From an uncultured Bacteroidales bacterium (lineage in GTDB: Bacteria; Bacteroidota; Bacteroidia; Bacteroidales; Paludibacteraceae): 64,000 bases of DNA. Of the stretch, positions 7,563-16,773 are shown piece after piece. How positions within the stretch are numbered: the stretch's first letter is position 1; each line of letters opens with the position of its first letter. The stretch covers positions 4,268-68,267 of the forward strand of contig CAKUUM010000006.1 of the NCBI GenBank assembly GCA_934692905.1, given 5' to 3'. The notes under the pieces are model-generated. The model saw nothing but the letters and a program-made list of their open reading frames with translations. It made no database searches and had not been told where the DNA came from. The position numbers and the translations under genes were made by a program.

Positions 7563-8600
7563 ATGGCTAAAACAGCAATATCCACCCTTGGTGAGTTCGG
7601 ACTCATCAAACACCTTACCGAGAATATCACGCTCAAACAGCCCTCCACCAAGAAAGGCATCGGCGATGATGCTGCGGTGATGGATTTTGGCAGCAAACGA
7701 GTGCTAATGACCTCCGATATGCTCCTTGAGGGCATACATTTCAACTTGGAGTATGTGCCCCTCAAGCACCTCGGTTACAAAGCGGCAGTGGTCAACTTCT
7801 CGGATATATACGCCATGAACGGCACACCGACGCAAATCACAGTCTCTCTCGGAGTGAGCAAACGCTTTTCCGTGGAGGATCTGGAAGAACTGTACTCAGG
7901 TATCCGTCTCGCTTGCGAGCGGTACGGCGTGGATTTGGTAGGGGGGGACACGTGCGCTTCGATGACGGGGCTTACCATCTCCATCACCTGCCTGGGAACC
8001 GCCTCTGCCAAAGAAATAGTATATCGCAACGGTGCCAAACTCAATGACCTCATCTGCGTATCGGGAAACCTCGGTACTGCGTATATGGGGCTGCAACTAT
8101 TGGAACGCGAGCGGCTGGTCATGCAGGCCAATGACGAAGCCACTCCTGCATTCGAGGGACGCGAGTACCTCTTGGAACGACAACTGAAGCCTGAAGCACG
8201 CCGTGATATCATTGAGGCACTGCGCAAAGCGGGCGTCAAGCCCACTGCGATGATGGACGTATCCGACGGATTATCTTCCGAACTGATGCACATCTGCCAC
8301 CAATCGGGCGTCGGCTGTGCGGTGTATGAAGACAAACTGCCTATTGACTATCAAGCGGCGGCACTGGCAGAGGAGATGAATCTGAATATCGTAACCTGTA
8401 CCCTCAATGGCGGCGAAGACTATGAACTGCTCTTTACGTGTGATATAAATGACTACGAGAAACTCATCCCTATAGAGGATTTGTATATCATCGGGCATAT
8501 CACCAAGCCTGAGTACGGACTCAACCTGGTTGGTCGTAACGGTGAGGAAATCGCCCTGAAAGCGCAAGGTTGGAACGCCTTTACAGAGGGACAGAAGTGA
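7563..8600 (+). CDS. thiL: Thiamine-monophosphate kinase
   Basis: It phosphorylates thiamine monophosphate to thiamine diphosphate with ATP, the last step of the cofactor pathway. The 345-residue length is usual. It shows IGDDAAV (about 33-39), the Mg-binding TSDMLLEGIHF (50-60), VVNFSDIYAMNGTP, GGDTCAS and MMDVSDGLSSEL of the AIR-synthase/PurM-like fold. ATG 7563 is chosen over an upstream in-frame start at 7449, which would lie inside the CYTH gene. The 3' end overlaps the convergent hddC-gmhB gene by 20 bases, so no separate terminator fits between them. Confidence 0.95.
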   Translation: MAKTAISTLGEFGLIKHLTENITLKQPSTKKGIGDDAAVMDFGSKRVLMTSDMLLEGIHFNLEYVPLKHLGYKAAVVNFSDIYAMNGTPTQITVSLGVSKRFSVEDLEELYSGIRLACERYGVDLVGGDTCASMTGLTISITCLGTASAKEIVYRNGAKLNDLICVSGNLGTAYMGLQLLERERLVMQANDEATPAFEGREYLLERQLKPEARRDIIEALRKAGVKPTAMMDVSDGLSSELMHICHQSGVGCAVYEDKLPIDYQAAALAEEMNLNIVTCTLNGGEDYELLFTCDINDYEKLIPIEDLYIIGHITKPEYGLNLVGRNGEEIALKAQGWNAFTEGQK

Positions 8601-9804
8601 GATTTTCCGAGAGGATGTCGGTATAATCCCGTACTTCGGCGGGAACGGGTTCGCCGTTGGTCAGATAGATACAGCGCATGCCTGCCTGCCAACCGAACTG
8701 CATATCGCTTACGCTGTCGCCAATCATCACGCTGTCCGTCAATTGCACATCGGGATAATCCTGCTGTGCTTGCCGTGCCATGCCGATGGCGGGCTTACGG
8801 TTCTTGCTGCCGCTGTCCTTCAAATCAGGACACACATACACACGGTCGATATGCCCGCCCGCAGCGGAAACCTCTGCCAACACGTGCCGGTGAATATCGT
8901 CTGCGTCTGCCATAGAGAACAATCCTTTGCCTATACCCTGCTGATTGCTGACAATAAACGTATGCGCGTATTGTTGTGACAATTGGGCTACCGATTCTTT
9001 GGCATCTGGCAGCCATTCCCATTGGCTCCAATTGCGCACATAGTCGCCTATGATTCTGCGATTCAGTACCCCGTCACGGTCAAGAAACAGGTATTGGTCT
9101 GCGGGGAACAACCCTGCAAAGTCGAGCTGTGCACGGTAGTAGTCTTCGGGGATACCGATGTCAATAAAGTAATCACGGAATGCCAATCCGCAGAACGCTT
9201 CCTTGCCCACCATGGCTTGCTGCACATCCTTTTCAAACGAGAACTTCTCGGGAAGTCCCTGTTGCTGCAACCATTCCCGATGTATCACGTATATCCCGCC
9301 ATTGATGAGCCCTTTGCCTGCGCTGGCGTCTTTCTCCCGAAAGGCAACGACATTATCACCCTCGGTCTGCACCGCCCCATAGCGTGCCGTATCGTCCACC
9401 TCACGCAGGGCAAGGCTTACCGCCGCTTTGCGCTCATGGTGAAAAGCACACAGCGCGTCGAAATCTATATCAAACAAGGTGTCCCCGTTTAGCACCAGGA
9501 AATCATCGCCTTGCACCAGGCGACTTGCCTGCAATATGGCACCACCCGTAAAGAGCGGCTTATCTTCCCGCGAATAAGAGAGTTGCAGAGAGCGGTAGTG
9601 CGTACCGAAATACTGCTCTATGACCTCGTGCCTGTAGCCTGTTGCCAAGATGATATGCTTTGCCCCCGCTTGCTCCAGCCGTCGTAGCAGGTACGTCAGG
9701 AACGGCTTGCCATATACGGGAGCCATCGGTTTGGGCACATTGCCGAGTACGTGACTGAGCCGCGTGCCAAATCCACCCGCTAATATGACGACCTCGTCGA
9801 GCAT
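8581..9804 (-). CDS. Fused heptose-1-phosphate nucleotidyltransferase / heptose bisphosphate phosphatase
   Basis: This 407-residue bifunctional protein has two parts. Residues 1-225 are a sugar nucleotidyltransferase (LAGGFGTRL at 8-16, VPKPMAPV, LNGDTLFD, FIDIGIPEDY), as in HddC, which makes GDP-D-glycero-alpha-D-manno-heptose. Residues 237-400 are a HAD phosphatase like GmhB (FLDRDGVLN with Asp242/Asp244, SNQQGIGKG, IGDSVSDMQFG). The cysteine-rich zinc loop usual in GmhB is mostly missing: only Cys325 is present and the RKP remains. The order is heptose kinase, isomerase, then this fusion. GmhB acts before the transferase, so fusion would pass heptose 1-phosphate directly to it. The choice of nucleotide is inferred. 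Confidence 0.9.
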   Translation of the reverse strand: MLDEVVILAGGFGTRLSHVLGNVPKPMAPVYGKPFLTYLLRRLEQAGAKHIILATGYRHEVIEQYFGTHYRSLQLSYSREDKPLFTGGAILQASRLVQGDDFLVLNGDTLFDIDFDALCAFHHERKAAVSLALREVDDTARYGAVQTEGDNVVAFREKDASAGKGLINGGIYVIHREWLQQQGLPEKFSFEKDVQQAMVGKEAFCGLAFRDYFIDIGIPEDYYRAQLDFAGLFPADQYLFLDRDGVLNRRIIGDYVRNWSQWEWLPDAKESVAQLSQQYAHTFIVSNQQGIGKGLFSMADADDIHRHVLAEVSAAGGHIDRVYVCPDLKDSGSKNRKPAIGMARQAQQDYPDVQLTDSVMIGDSVSDMQFGWQAGMRCIYLTNGEPVPAEVRDYTDILSENLTSVPL

Positions 9805-9811
9805 GGCATCC

Positions 9812-10390
9812 TTATGCCTTGGGAAACATTTGGGCTTCCACTATCTCGCAAATGATATGCCCGAGCATGATGTGCGACTCCTGTATGCGCGGCGTATCCA
9901 TGGAGGGGACATTCAACAGGTAATCAGCCACTTGCCGCATCTCGCCGCCTGTCTTGCCTGTCATCGCTACCGTGATAACGCCCAACTCCCGCGCTTTGCG
10001 GAAGGCATTCAGGATGTTCTTAGAGTTACCTGATGTGGATATGCCCACCAATACATCGCCCTTTTTGCACGCGCCGTCAATCATACGCGAGTAGATGAGT
10101 TCGTAGCCGTAGTCATTGGCTACCGCTGTCAGATAGGAAGTGTTGCAATGCAGTGCCTCTGAGTTCAGGGGAGGACGGTCATAGTAGAAGCGTCCGGATA
10201 ACTCAGCCGCAAGGTGCTGTGCGTCTGCTGCACTGCCACCGTTGCCGCACCACAGCACACGGTTGCCGCTACGCAAAGCGGTAATCATGGTATCTGCTAC
10301 GTCTTGGATTGTCTGCAGCAACTCAGGGTCGTTCAATATCGCCTGCTTGGCTGCGATACTGTCTGAGATAGAACGGGTTATAGTGTCCAT
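9812..10390 (-). CDS. gmhA: Sedoheptulose 7-phosphate isomerase
   Basis: It converts sedoheptulose 7-phosphate to D-glycero-D-manno-heptose 7-phosphate, the first step of nucleotide-heptose synthesis for surface glycans. The 192 residues form one SIS domain with GNGGSAADAQHLAAEL (49-64), AVANDYGYE, VGISTSGNSKNIL and the metal-binding region ESHIMLGHIICE near the end. It overlaps the 3' end of hddA by 13 bases and precedes the fusion gene by 7 bases. Confidence 0.95.
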   Translation of the reverse strand: MDTITRSISDSIAAKQAILNDPELLQTIQDVADTMITALRSGNRVLWCGNGGSAADAQHLAAELSGRFYYDRPPLNSEALHCNTSYLTAVANDYGYELIYSRMIDGACKKGDVLVGISTSGNSKNILNAFRKARELGVITVAMTGKTGGEMRQVADYLLNVPSMDTPRIQESHIMLGHIICEIVEAQMFPKA

Positions 10391-11403
10391 GTCCTTAGTC
10401 CTTCTTGTGTAAATTCGTATCGTTTCACTTGCCCTGCGAATTTCCCTTGCAGAGCCTTCTCTACATTATAGCGGCTGGTACCCGGGCAATAGAAAAACAT
10501 AAACCCGCCGCCGCCTGCGCCGCTCACTTTGCCTCCCGTTGCGCCTGCCTTGATGGCGGTATCGTATATGTCGTCCAATAGCGGATTGGATATATTGTTA
10601 GCGGTCTTCTTTTTCTGTTCCCAGCCAAAGTTGAGTATCTCGCCGATGCCGTCGATGTTACCTTGCAGCAATGCCTCCTTCATCTGCACCGCTTGTTGTT
10701 TCAGCCGGTGCATCGCCTCTATGGACGAGGTGTTGTTCGCTTTCACGTTCCGTATCTGTCCCTCAATAATCTTCGCGCTCACGTGGCTGGTCTCCGTGTG
10801 GTAGAGCAGCAGGTTGTGCGCCAGTTCCTCCTGGTAACGCTGACGGATACGCAACGGATTGACTATCACCTTGTCATCTTGCAGAAACTGCATATAGTTG
10901 AATCCGCCGAAGGTAGCGGCATACTGGTCTTGCTTGCCGCCTGCCATACCCAAATCCAGACGCTCTATCTCGTAAGCCAGGCGCGCCATATCGTATTCGC
11001 CAAGTGGTAGTTTCAGCCACTCGGCAAAGGCTCCCAAGATACTGACCACCAAGGTGCTGCTTGTACCTAATCCGCTACCGGCAGGTGAATCCACATGGCT
11101 CGTGATGCGGAATGAAAGTGGTTTGTGTGTAAAGTCGCGCACAATGCGATTGTACACCCCTTTGGTCAGCACAAAGAAGCCGTCGGTATCCAACTCCTCG
11201 CGGCTGTCATACACTTCCTCCAAGTTGGCATCTGGCGACGAGAAGATAATCTTCCCGTTGTCCAACGGCTCGATAGTCGTATAGGCATAGAGCGAGATGG
11301 TGGCGTTGAGGATGGCACCTCCGTAGAGGTCAGAGTAGGGCGACACATCGGTGCCGCCACCTGCCAATCCTAATCGTAATGGGGCTTTGCTGCGTATTAT
11401 CAT
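10378..11403 (-). CDS. hddA: D-glycero-D-manno-heptose 7-phosphate kinase (GHMP family)
   Basis: This 341-residue GHMP kinase phosphorylates heptose 7-phosphate at C1. Motifs are LGLAGGGTDVSPY (11-23), the ATP loop SPAGSGLGTSS (106-116) and the C-terminal GKVSGAGGGGFMFFY. The GHMP rather than HldE-type kinase points to the alpha-anomer, GDP-heptose branch. The ATG overlaps the stop of the upstream glycosyltransferase (ATGA at 11403-11400). Confidence 0.92.
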   Translation of the reverse strand: MIIRSKAPLRLGLAGGGTDVSPYSDLYGGAILNATISLYAYTTIEPLDNGKIIFSSPDANLEEVYDSREELDTDGFFVLTKGVYNRIVRDFTHKPLSFRITSHVDSPAGSGLGTSSTLVVSILGAFAEWLKLPLGEYDMARLAYEIERLDLGMAGGKQDQYAATFGGFNYMQFLQDDKVIVNPLRIRQRYQEELAHNLLLYHTETSHVSAKIIEGQIRNVKANNTSSIEAMHRLKQQAVQMKEALLQGNIDGIGEILNFGWEQKKKTANNISNPLLDDIYDTAIKAGATGGKVSGAGGGGFMFFYCPGTSRYNVEKALQGKFAGQVKRYEFTQEGLRTWTL

Positions 11404-12578
11404 AACAATGCGTAATTCTTAATGCGTAATGCGCAATGGCAGAACAGCATATTACTATTAATTGCAGATACCATTCTCGACCATGCATACTTCTGTTTCT
11501 CTTCCTCAATGCCTGCGCGGAAGCACTCCACATCACCGCGTTCACAAAAGTCCAGCATGGCATCGGCGATAGCCTTGGGTTCTACAGCAGTCACATAGCC
11601 GACCTTTCCGTCGGGTACAATCTCTGCCAACCCGCCTACATTCGTCACCAACATCGGTTTGCAGAAGTGGTATGCAATCTGCGTGACCCCGCTTTGCGTA
11701 GCAGTCTTGTAGGGTTGCACTATCAGGTCGGCTGCCGAGAAATAGACGCGCACCTGGTCATCGGAAATGAAACAGGTGTGCCAGTCTATCTTGCCCTTCA
11801 AGCCAAGTTGTTGCTCCAGTTCGGTATATTGTGCACCGTTGTTGTAGAACTCTCCTGCTACCACAAGGCGCACCTTCTTACCCCTGAAGCGCGGGTCTGC
11901 ATACGCCTTCATCAGCAGGTCAAGTCCCTTGTAGTCACGGATAAACCCGAAGAACAGCAGGCATACCGCATCCTGGTCTATGCCCAACTGCCGGCGTGCC
12001 TCGTCCTTGGGCACAGGTGCACCGAAGTTGTCATATAGCGGGTGCGGACAAAGGGCAACAGGTTGCGATGCAGCATGCTTCTTGCTGATAAACTTCAGGC
12101 AATCGTTGCGCACGCTATCCGACATCGCTACGAACCGGTCCACGCTCCTAACAAAGTAGCGGACAAACCACTTGTCCCAGAAATGCGGTTCATGCGGAAT
12201 CACATTGTCCAGCACCGACACCACCTTTGTGCCGCCCTTGCGGGCGATACGCGCTATCGTGCCCAAACATGGTGCCATCAGTGGAATCCAGAATTTGACC
12301 ACCATCAGGTCGGCTTTCTTTCGGCGTATCAACCGTCCTGTGTGTACCCACGATACGGGATTGATAGAGTTCATCACCCGTGTGATTCGCAAGTCTTTAG
12401 GCTGCGGGTCGTCAGAGTATTGCGTCTTGCCGGGGAACAGAAAATCGGGATACTGCATAGTGAAAGTCAGTATCTCCACATCGTGTTCCTCTGCCATAAA
12501 CTCCCGCGCCAGCCGTTCATTGAACGCCGACAATCCGCCCCTATAGGGCCACGCCGTACCTAATATGATTACTCGCAT
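11400..12578 (-). CDS. GT4-type glycosyltransferase
   Basis: This 392-residue GT-B enzyme begins MRVIILGTAWPYRGGLSAFN, the nucleotide-sugar glycosyltransferase start with a glycine-rich loop. Its C-terminal half has LLFFGFIRDYKGLD and the KTATQSGVTQIAYHFCKPMLVTNVGG stretch of the GT4 family. Being cotranscribed with the heptose enzymes, it may transfer heptose, but this is inferred. The last 13 or so residues (CHCALRIKNYALL) are translated from an intergenic word repeat at 11405-11439 and probably replaced the native tail. Confidence 0.85.
   Translation of the reverse strand: MRVIILGTAWPYRGGLSAFNERLAREFMAEEHDVEILTFTMQYPDFLFPGKTQYSDDPQPKDLRITRVMNSINPVSWVHTGRLIRRKKADLMVVKFWIPLMAPCLGTIARIARKGGTKVVSVLDNVIPHEPHFWDKWFVRYFVRSVDRFVAMSDSVRNDCLKFISKKHAASQPVALCPHPLYDNFGAPVPKDEARRQLGIDQDAVCLLFFGFIRDYKGLDLLMKAYADPRFRGKKVRLVVAGEFYNNGAQYTELEQQLGLKGKIDWHTCFISDDQVRVYFSAADLIVQPYKTATQSGVTQIAYHFCKPMLVTNVGGLAEIVPDGKVGYVTAVEPKAIADAMLDFCERGDVECFRAGIEEEKQKYAWSRMVSAINSNMLFCHCALRIKNYALL
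11405..11439. repeat. AATGCGTAATT word repeat inside the 3' end of the glycosyltransferase gene
   Basis: AATGCGTAATTCTTAATGCG and further units form the same repeat family as 4203-4242. Here it is coding and lies right against the hddA start. Confidence 0.8.
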
Positions 12579-13879
12579 ACGTGTACAGGGGCTATCAATA
12601 AGTTATTCGGCATTCTTTCCCTTTGCAAATAGGAGGGAACATATTCTCTCAGACGCTTGCTAACATGCAACGCTGCAAAAGCATATTCTCCTTTGTATGA
12701 GAAATTAATGCGTGAGCCATAATGCGATGTGGCATACCCTGTAATGGATATTGTATCTTGAGCAGTGTAATCCACAATCACCTCTCCATCTGCAAAGAAA
12801 TATAGTTTTTCTGCATTTCCCTCGCTATTGAGTATCGCCAAACAAGATGGATAAATCATACCGACTTCTACATCATACCCTTTAGAAGCCGTTGCCACGC
12901 CATATTTCCGTTCCAAAGTAAAAGGATAGGCACCTTTCTCCAAACCGGATTGTGTGATAAACGATAAGTAAAGACCAGTGCGGTTGTTGAGTAATGTAAT
13001 GTCAACCAATGTAGTGTCACCTTGAGATAAAACACCACCATTGAACGATGAGAAAGTCTGATCTATGGTAACCGTCTCTGTGGGTTCTGTTCCCCAACGC
13101 AAATCAATGAAAGGGATAGCCCCTGACGAAGATGTAAGGCGATATATGACATCTCTATCATTGATTTGAATATCTACATTATAGTAGGAGTCTTGTTTAT
13201 GACTGATGGTCACGGACATAGTGTCGGGATAAATAATGTCTTCTTCTGTCTGTACGTTCGCATAGTCAGCAATAAAGAATGTGGATTTAGCCTCGAAATC
13301 GCCATTAGCAACGGAGAAAGTACCTTCCAATGTCTCCAGAGGTCGGGTAGTCTTAATCTGTACGGCTCCTATTGCGTTATCACTCCGTGTTCCTGCGAAT
13401 GCAATGATATAACGACCATCATCTCCCCGAGAATAATTAGACAACATCAAGGTATAATTGATTTCTTCTCTCTTCTTCTCGGGTTTTATTGCTCGGCTTA
13501 ATGTACCTTTGAACAAAATTGCCGTCATTCCGTCATGTACCTCATTAACATTCAGTAGGATAGTATCACCTGTAACGACTTGAGCGGTTACTACGAAAGC
13601 CTCATCTTCGGATGTGAACGTGGCAACACCTGTTTGAGAATCATACGAAATAAGCCCATGCAAATCAGTAACTAACGGTTTGTTATACGAAATTACGTTG
13701 ACAATAGTTGCACTTTTGCCACTTTCTAAGGGCAAGATTTCCAACGAGGCAAAGTCATGTCCCCCCTCTGCTGATGCCCAATAACCAACAATTGACTCAG
13801 GATATTGAACGATAGTTTGCCGCTCGCAGCTAATCAACAAGAAAACAAGAGACAGAATGTAAAAGAATGAACGTTTCAT
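12569..13879 (-). CDS. Lipoprotein of unknown function
   Basis: The 436-residue protein starts MKRSFFYILSLVFLLISCE, a signal peptide with lipobox LISC, so it is likely an outer-membrane or periplasmic lipoprotein. The remainder is predicted beta-rich with many TFSS/VTVT-like strands, resembling lipocalin or Ig-like Bacteroidales lipoproteins, but I do not recognise a named domain. The start at 13879 is preferred to 13891 because it gives the canonical signal. It begins 13 bases after the M6 protease stop and overlaps the glycosyltransferase start by 10 bases, so it lies in the same transcript. Confidence 0.75.
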   Translation of the reverse strand: MKRSFFYILSLVFLLISCERQTIVQYPESIVGYWASAEGGHDFASLEILPLESGKSATIVNVISYNKPLVTDLHGLISYDSQTGVATFTSEDEAFVVTAQVVTGDTILLNVNEVHDGMTAILFKGTLSRAIKPEKKREEINYTLMLSNYSRGDDGRYIIAFAGTRSDNAIGAVQIKTTRPLETLEGTFSVANGDFEAKSTFFIADYANVQTEEDIIYPDTMSVTISHKQDSYYNVDIQINDRDVIYRLTSSSGAIPFIDLRWGTEPTETVTIDQTFSSFNGGVLSQGDTTLVDITLLNNRTGLYLSFITQSGLEKGAYPFTLERKYGVATASKGYDVEVGMIYPSCLAILNSEGNAEKLYFFADGEVIVDYTAQDTISITGYATSHYGSRINFSYKGEYAFAALHVSKRLREYVPSYLQRERMPNNLLIAPVHVCE

Positions 13880-13891
13880 AGAGTACAGCAA

Positions 13892-16687
13892 TTAATAGAA
13901 GAGCATCTTTCCTTTAGCAGCCTTGCGGCGTAACTTATCGGTTAACAATTTCAAGATATAATGATTCCCTTTGACGAGATGTACAGAAGGTACAGAAACA
14001 TTAGTCTCTCCCGAAACAACTGTAACGGCGTCAATCACCTGTCCCATATAGTCATAGATATACATCACAGCATCCTCTGCCAATGGTTCGGGTATTACCG
14101 CCAAATAAGAACCATCATCACTACGCTTCACCACCAATTGAACATCTTTACCACTACCACCTGCTGTACGAATAACACGAGCAGGGGAAAGTTCCGAAAA
14201 ATGCTTTTCACACCCCTTGTCTTCATAGGATTGCACGAAGAAATAGTAGGTCGTACCCTCTTCAAGATTAGTAAAAGTAGCACATTGCGATGTAGAAGGC
14301 ACCTCGCGTTCAGTACCATGACATACATAATTAATCGTATGCTCCATTGTCACCGTAAAACCATCAATCACAGGACCACCCTTTCCTCTAATGTGCGTAT
14401 ACAAGAATCGGAACTGCGAGTAGTTATGTCCCTTGACAGAATACTCCTTGATATTTGCTAACGTATTGAGGTTTACCAATATATTTTCGATAGTATCCCA
14501 CACCACCCCGTCAGCAGATGCCTCAAATAGCAATTCGCCACTAGCTGTGCTCTCGTCGGCAATGGGTACATACGCATTGGACAACCAAAAACGCACTTTC
14601 ATTGGAGACTCCATATATGTTTTGGACATAAGATACTCACCTGTTTGACTAAACTGCACTGCATATTTTTTCTCAGAAATAGCGTTGGTCAATCGCGCAA
14701 AATTACTCTCCCATCCTGCTGCTTTCAGATTTTCTACGGTGGTAAAAGTCTCGAAAGTTTCCTCTTCATACGAAGCAACAGGCGACATAGAATACAATGT
14801 CACGTAGTAAAAATCCGCATCTTCTTGTTTCTCCCAATATGCTGTAAACGAGGATTCTGTCACATTCTGCACATCAGTCACCACCGGTGTAGAAATGTAG
14901 ATAGGACGCGGAGAAGAACCTTCCATCTGCATTTGGTTAAAATACTCACCATCCTGCGACTCAACAATCAAATAGCCAACTTTTTTTGCACAACTCTGGC
15001 GATCCGGATTGTGACGCACCTTCAACATCAAAACATATGTTGAATCACGATAGGCCTTGAGGTATTGCTGTTGGTTATACCAAGTCTCTCCCCCATCCCA
15101 ACTAAATTGAAAATAGGAAGATGAAGAACGTATGGAGATAGAATCGGAATGAATATCCTTGATAGACAACATCACATCCTCCTCATCATACTCAATCGGC
15201 TGGCGATCATAAGTCGTAATAATATCATTAAGCATCTGTGGTTGGAATACAAAACCTTTGTCATTATTCATCCCATAGGAGAAAGACACAGAACTATCTG
15301 CCAACTGTCTTATATTCATCATCATCTGGCTAACTAACTTAGTACCATTGTTTAATGTAGGCACCCACGTAGTTATATTATTTGTTCCAGGAAATGGGTC
15401 TGCTGCGGAAGCATACTTGGTAGAACCACCAGCACTTACAATGGCAAAACCAAGTGGAGTATCAGTATTGACGCTATTAAGATTCCATTTATCAGATGAG
15501 AACGTGATATGGGTCACTAACAATCCTGTACCCACCAAAGCCCCCTTATTGGCATCCCACCCGATGGCTTGACGATTTTCCACAAGGAAATACTCACTTG
15601 GGGATGGGTAGAACTTAGACAAGTTGTGCGTACCATCTGCAACTAAAAATGCACGATTGGACGTCTCAATGGGCTCCAATACATAATTGTTCGGATGAAC
15701 CAATTGTTCAGGAGTAAGCCACCCCATTATAAAACGTTCATAAGCTGTGTAGGTGGGCGGTGTGGAGCCATTATTGTTATAACTACCGGAGCACATGATA
15801 TCCCATGTACCGACTGTATAGTTACTACTATTTTGGGTATCATACAAATCCGGTAACCCTAAAGCGTGTCCGAACTCATGGCAATACGTACCAATTCCTG
15901 CTTGTGTGGCATCACGGTAGCCACGATACTCTGAAATAACCAAATACCCTCCCAAACGCTTACCAGAGAAATTTTCCGAGGAATTCACACGGCTATAGTG
16001 TGGCCAAATTGTATTTTCCGCTCCACCTTCTGCTTCATTGTACCCTGCAACAACTACTGAAATATTGTCCACATATCCGTCATTATCATTGTCATAGGGA
16101 GTAAAATCCACTCCTGCTTCGCGTGCTAACATAGCCGCTTCAATAATCAAGTTTCCTGCCCGTATATTATGATTCTTGCCACTATTAGCACCGTAATATG
16201 CCATATTCCGACTTAAGTCATACGGACCATACACATCAAACACTAAATTCAACGTGTTATTAGAACTGGCAATATAGTAGTCATGTACAGAGCCTGTGGC
16301 ATTAGGATTGGAGCCTCCATTCTCATTATACAACGCCGAAAATTGCTTTCGTGCATTCGGAAGCGTAAAACTCAAATCCGTAAAGTTAACCAATACAACA
16401 GGTATGCGCACAGTTCCTTTGTTGGGTACAGAAGAACTCAACTGCTCCCTATTAGGGGCACGATGTGCCACCATAGTATGACTCATCACCGGACTTCCTA
16501 CTTCAGAACCGGCAATCTTGGCTCCGGCCAAATCTGTAAGATAGTGGTAATTCTCATCACCACGTATATACACTTGCTGCACGCTACCATCTGGCAGACG
16601 TTTCTCCACGGGTTCGGGGGTGGCAACTACTGCACCCGCTATGCGGGCAATGCTTAAAAATACGATTATAAGGTTTATTCTCTTCAT
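13892..16687 (-). CDS. Secreted M6-family zinc metalloprotease
   Basis: This 931-residue protein has a signal peptide (1-22) and then an immune-inhibitor-A-like catalytic domain. HEFGHALGLPDLYD (270-283) supplies the HExxHxxGxxD zinc site; DNDNDGYVDNIS nearby resembles a calcium loop. Middle and C-terminal parts include an FN3-like domain (VTDVQNVTESSFTAYW, and TFTNLEEGTTYYFFVQS). The end (VMYIYDYMGQVIDAVTV ... GNHYILKL) resembles a T9SS sorting domain but is followed by an unusual basic tail, LRRKAAKGKMLFY. It probably degrades extracellular protein. It heads the run of genes ending in the heptose enzymes. The promoter is at 16705-16735. Confidence 0.9.
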   Translation of the reverse strand: MKRINLIIVFLSIARIAGAVVATPEPVEKRLPDGSVQQVYIRGDENYHYLTDLAGAKIAGSEVGSPVMSHTMVAHRAPNREQLSSSVPNKGTVRIPVVLVNFTDLSFTLPNARKQFSALYNENGGSNPNATGSVHDYYIASSNNTLNLVFDVYGPYDLSRNMAYYGANSGKNHNIRAGNLIIEAAMLAREAGVDFTPYDNDNDGYVDNISVVVAGYNEAEGGAENTIWPHYSRVNSSENFSGKRLGGYLVISEYRGYRDATQAGIGTYCHEFGHALGLPDLYDTQNSSNYTVGTWDIMCSGSYNNNGSTPPTYTAYERFIMGWLTPEQLVHPNNYVLEPIETSNRAFLVADGTHNLSKFYPSPSEYFLVENRQAIGWDANKGALVGTGLLVTHITFSSDKWNLNSVNTDTPLGFAIVSAGGSTKYASAADPFPGTNNITTWVPTLNNGTKLVSQMMMNIRQLADSSVSFSYGMNNDKGFVFQPQMLNDIITTYDRQPIEYDEEDVMLSIKDIHSDSISIRSSSSYFQFSWDGGETWYNQQQYLKAYRDSTYVLMLKVRHNPDRQSCAKKVGYLIVESQDGEYFNQMQMEGSSPRPIYISTPVVTDVQNVTESSFTAYWEKQEDADFYYVTLYSMSPVASYEEETFETFTTVENLKAAGWESNFARLTNAISEKKYAVQFSQTGEYLMSKTYMESPMKVRFWLSNAYVPIADESTASGELLFEASADGVVWDTIENILVNLNTLANIKEYSVKGHNYSQFRFLYTHIRGKGGPVIDGFTVTMEHTINYVCHGTEREVPSTSQCATFTNLEEGTTYYFFVQSYEDKGCEKHFSELSPARVIRTAGGSGKDVQLVVKRSDDGSYLAVIPEPLAEDAVMYIYDYMGQVIDAVTVVSGETNVSVPSVHLVKGNHYILKLLTDKLRRKAAKGKMLFY

Positions 16688-16704
16688 ATTCTCAGATTAG
16701 GTCG

Positions 16705-16735
16705 CAAAGTTACACAAAAAGTATCATGTATACAA
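16705..16735 (-). promoter_or_regulatory. Promoter of the M6 protease-heptose gene run
   Basis: Minus strand TTG (16735-16733), 20 bases, TAACTTTG (16712-16705). The only other promoter-like sequence nearby is divergent, so this may serve all six genes down to 8581. Confidence 0.75.
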
Positions 16736-16773
16736 CTCTTAGCACTAAAGTTTGCGTTTTTTCGCATAGTGTC

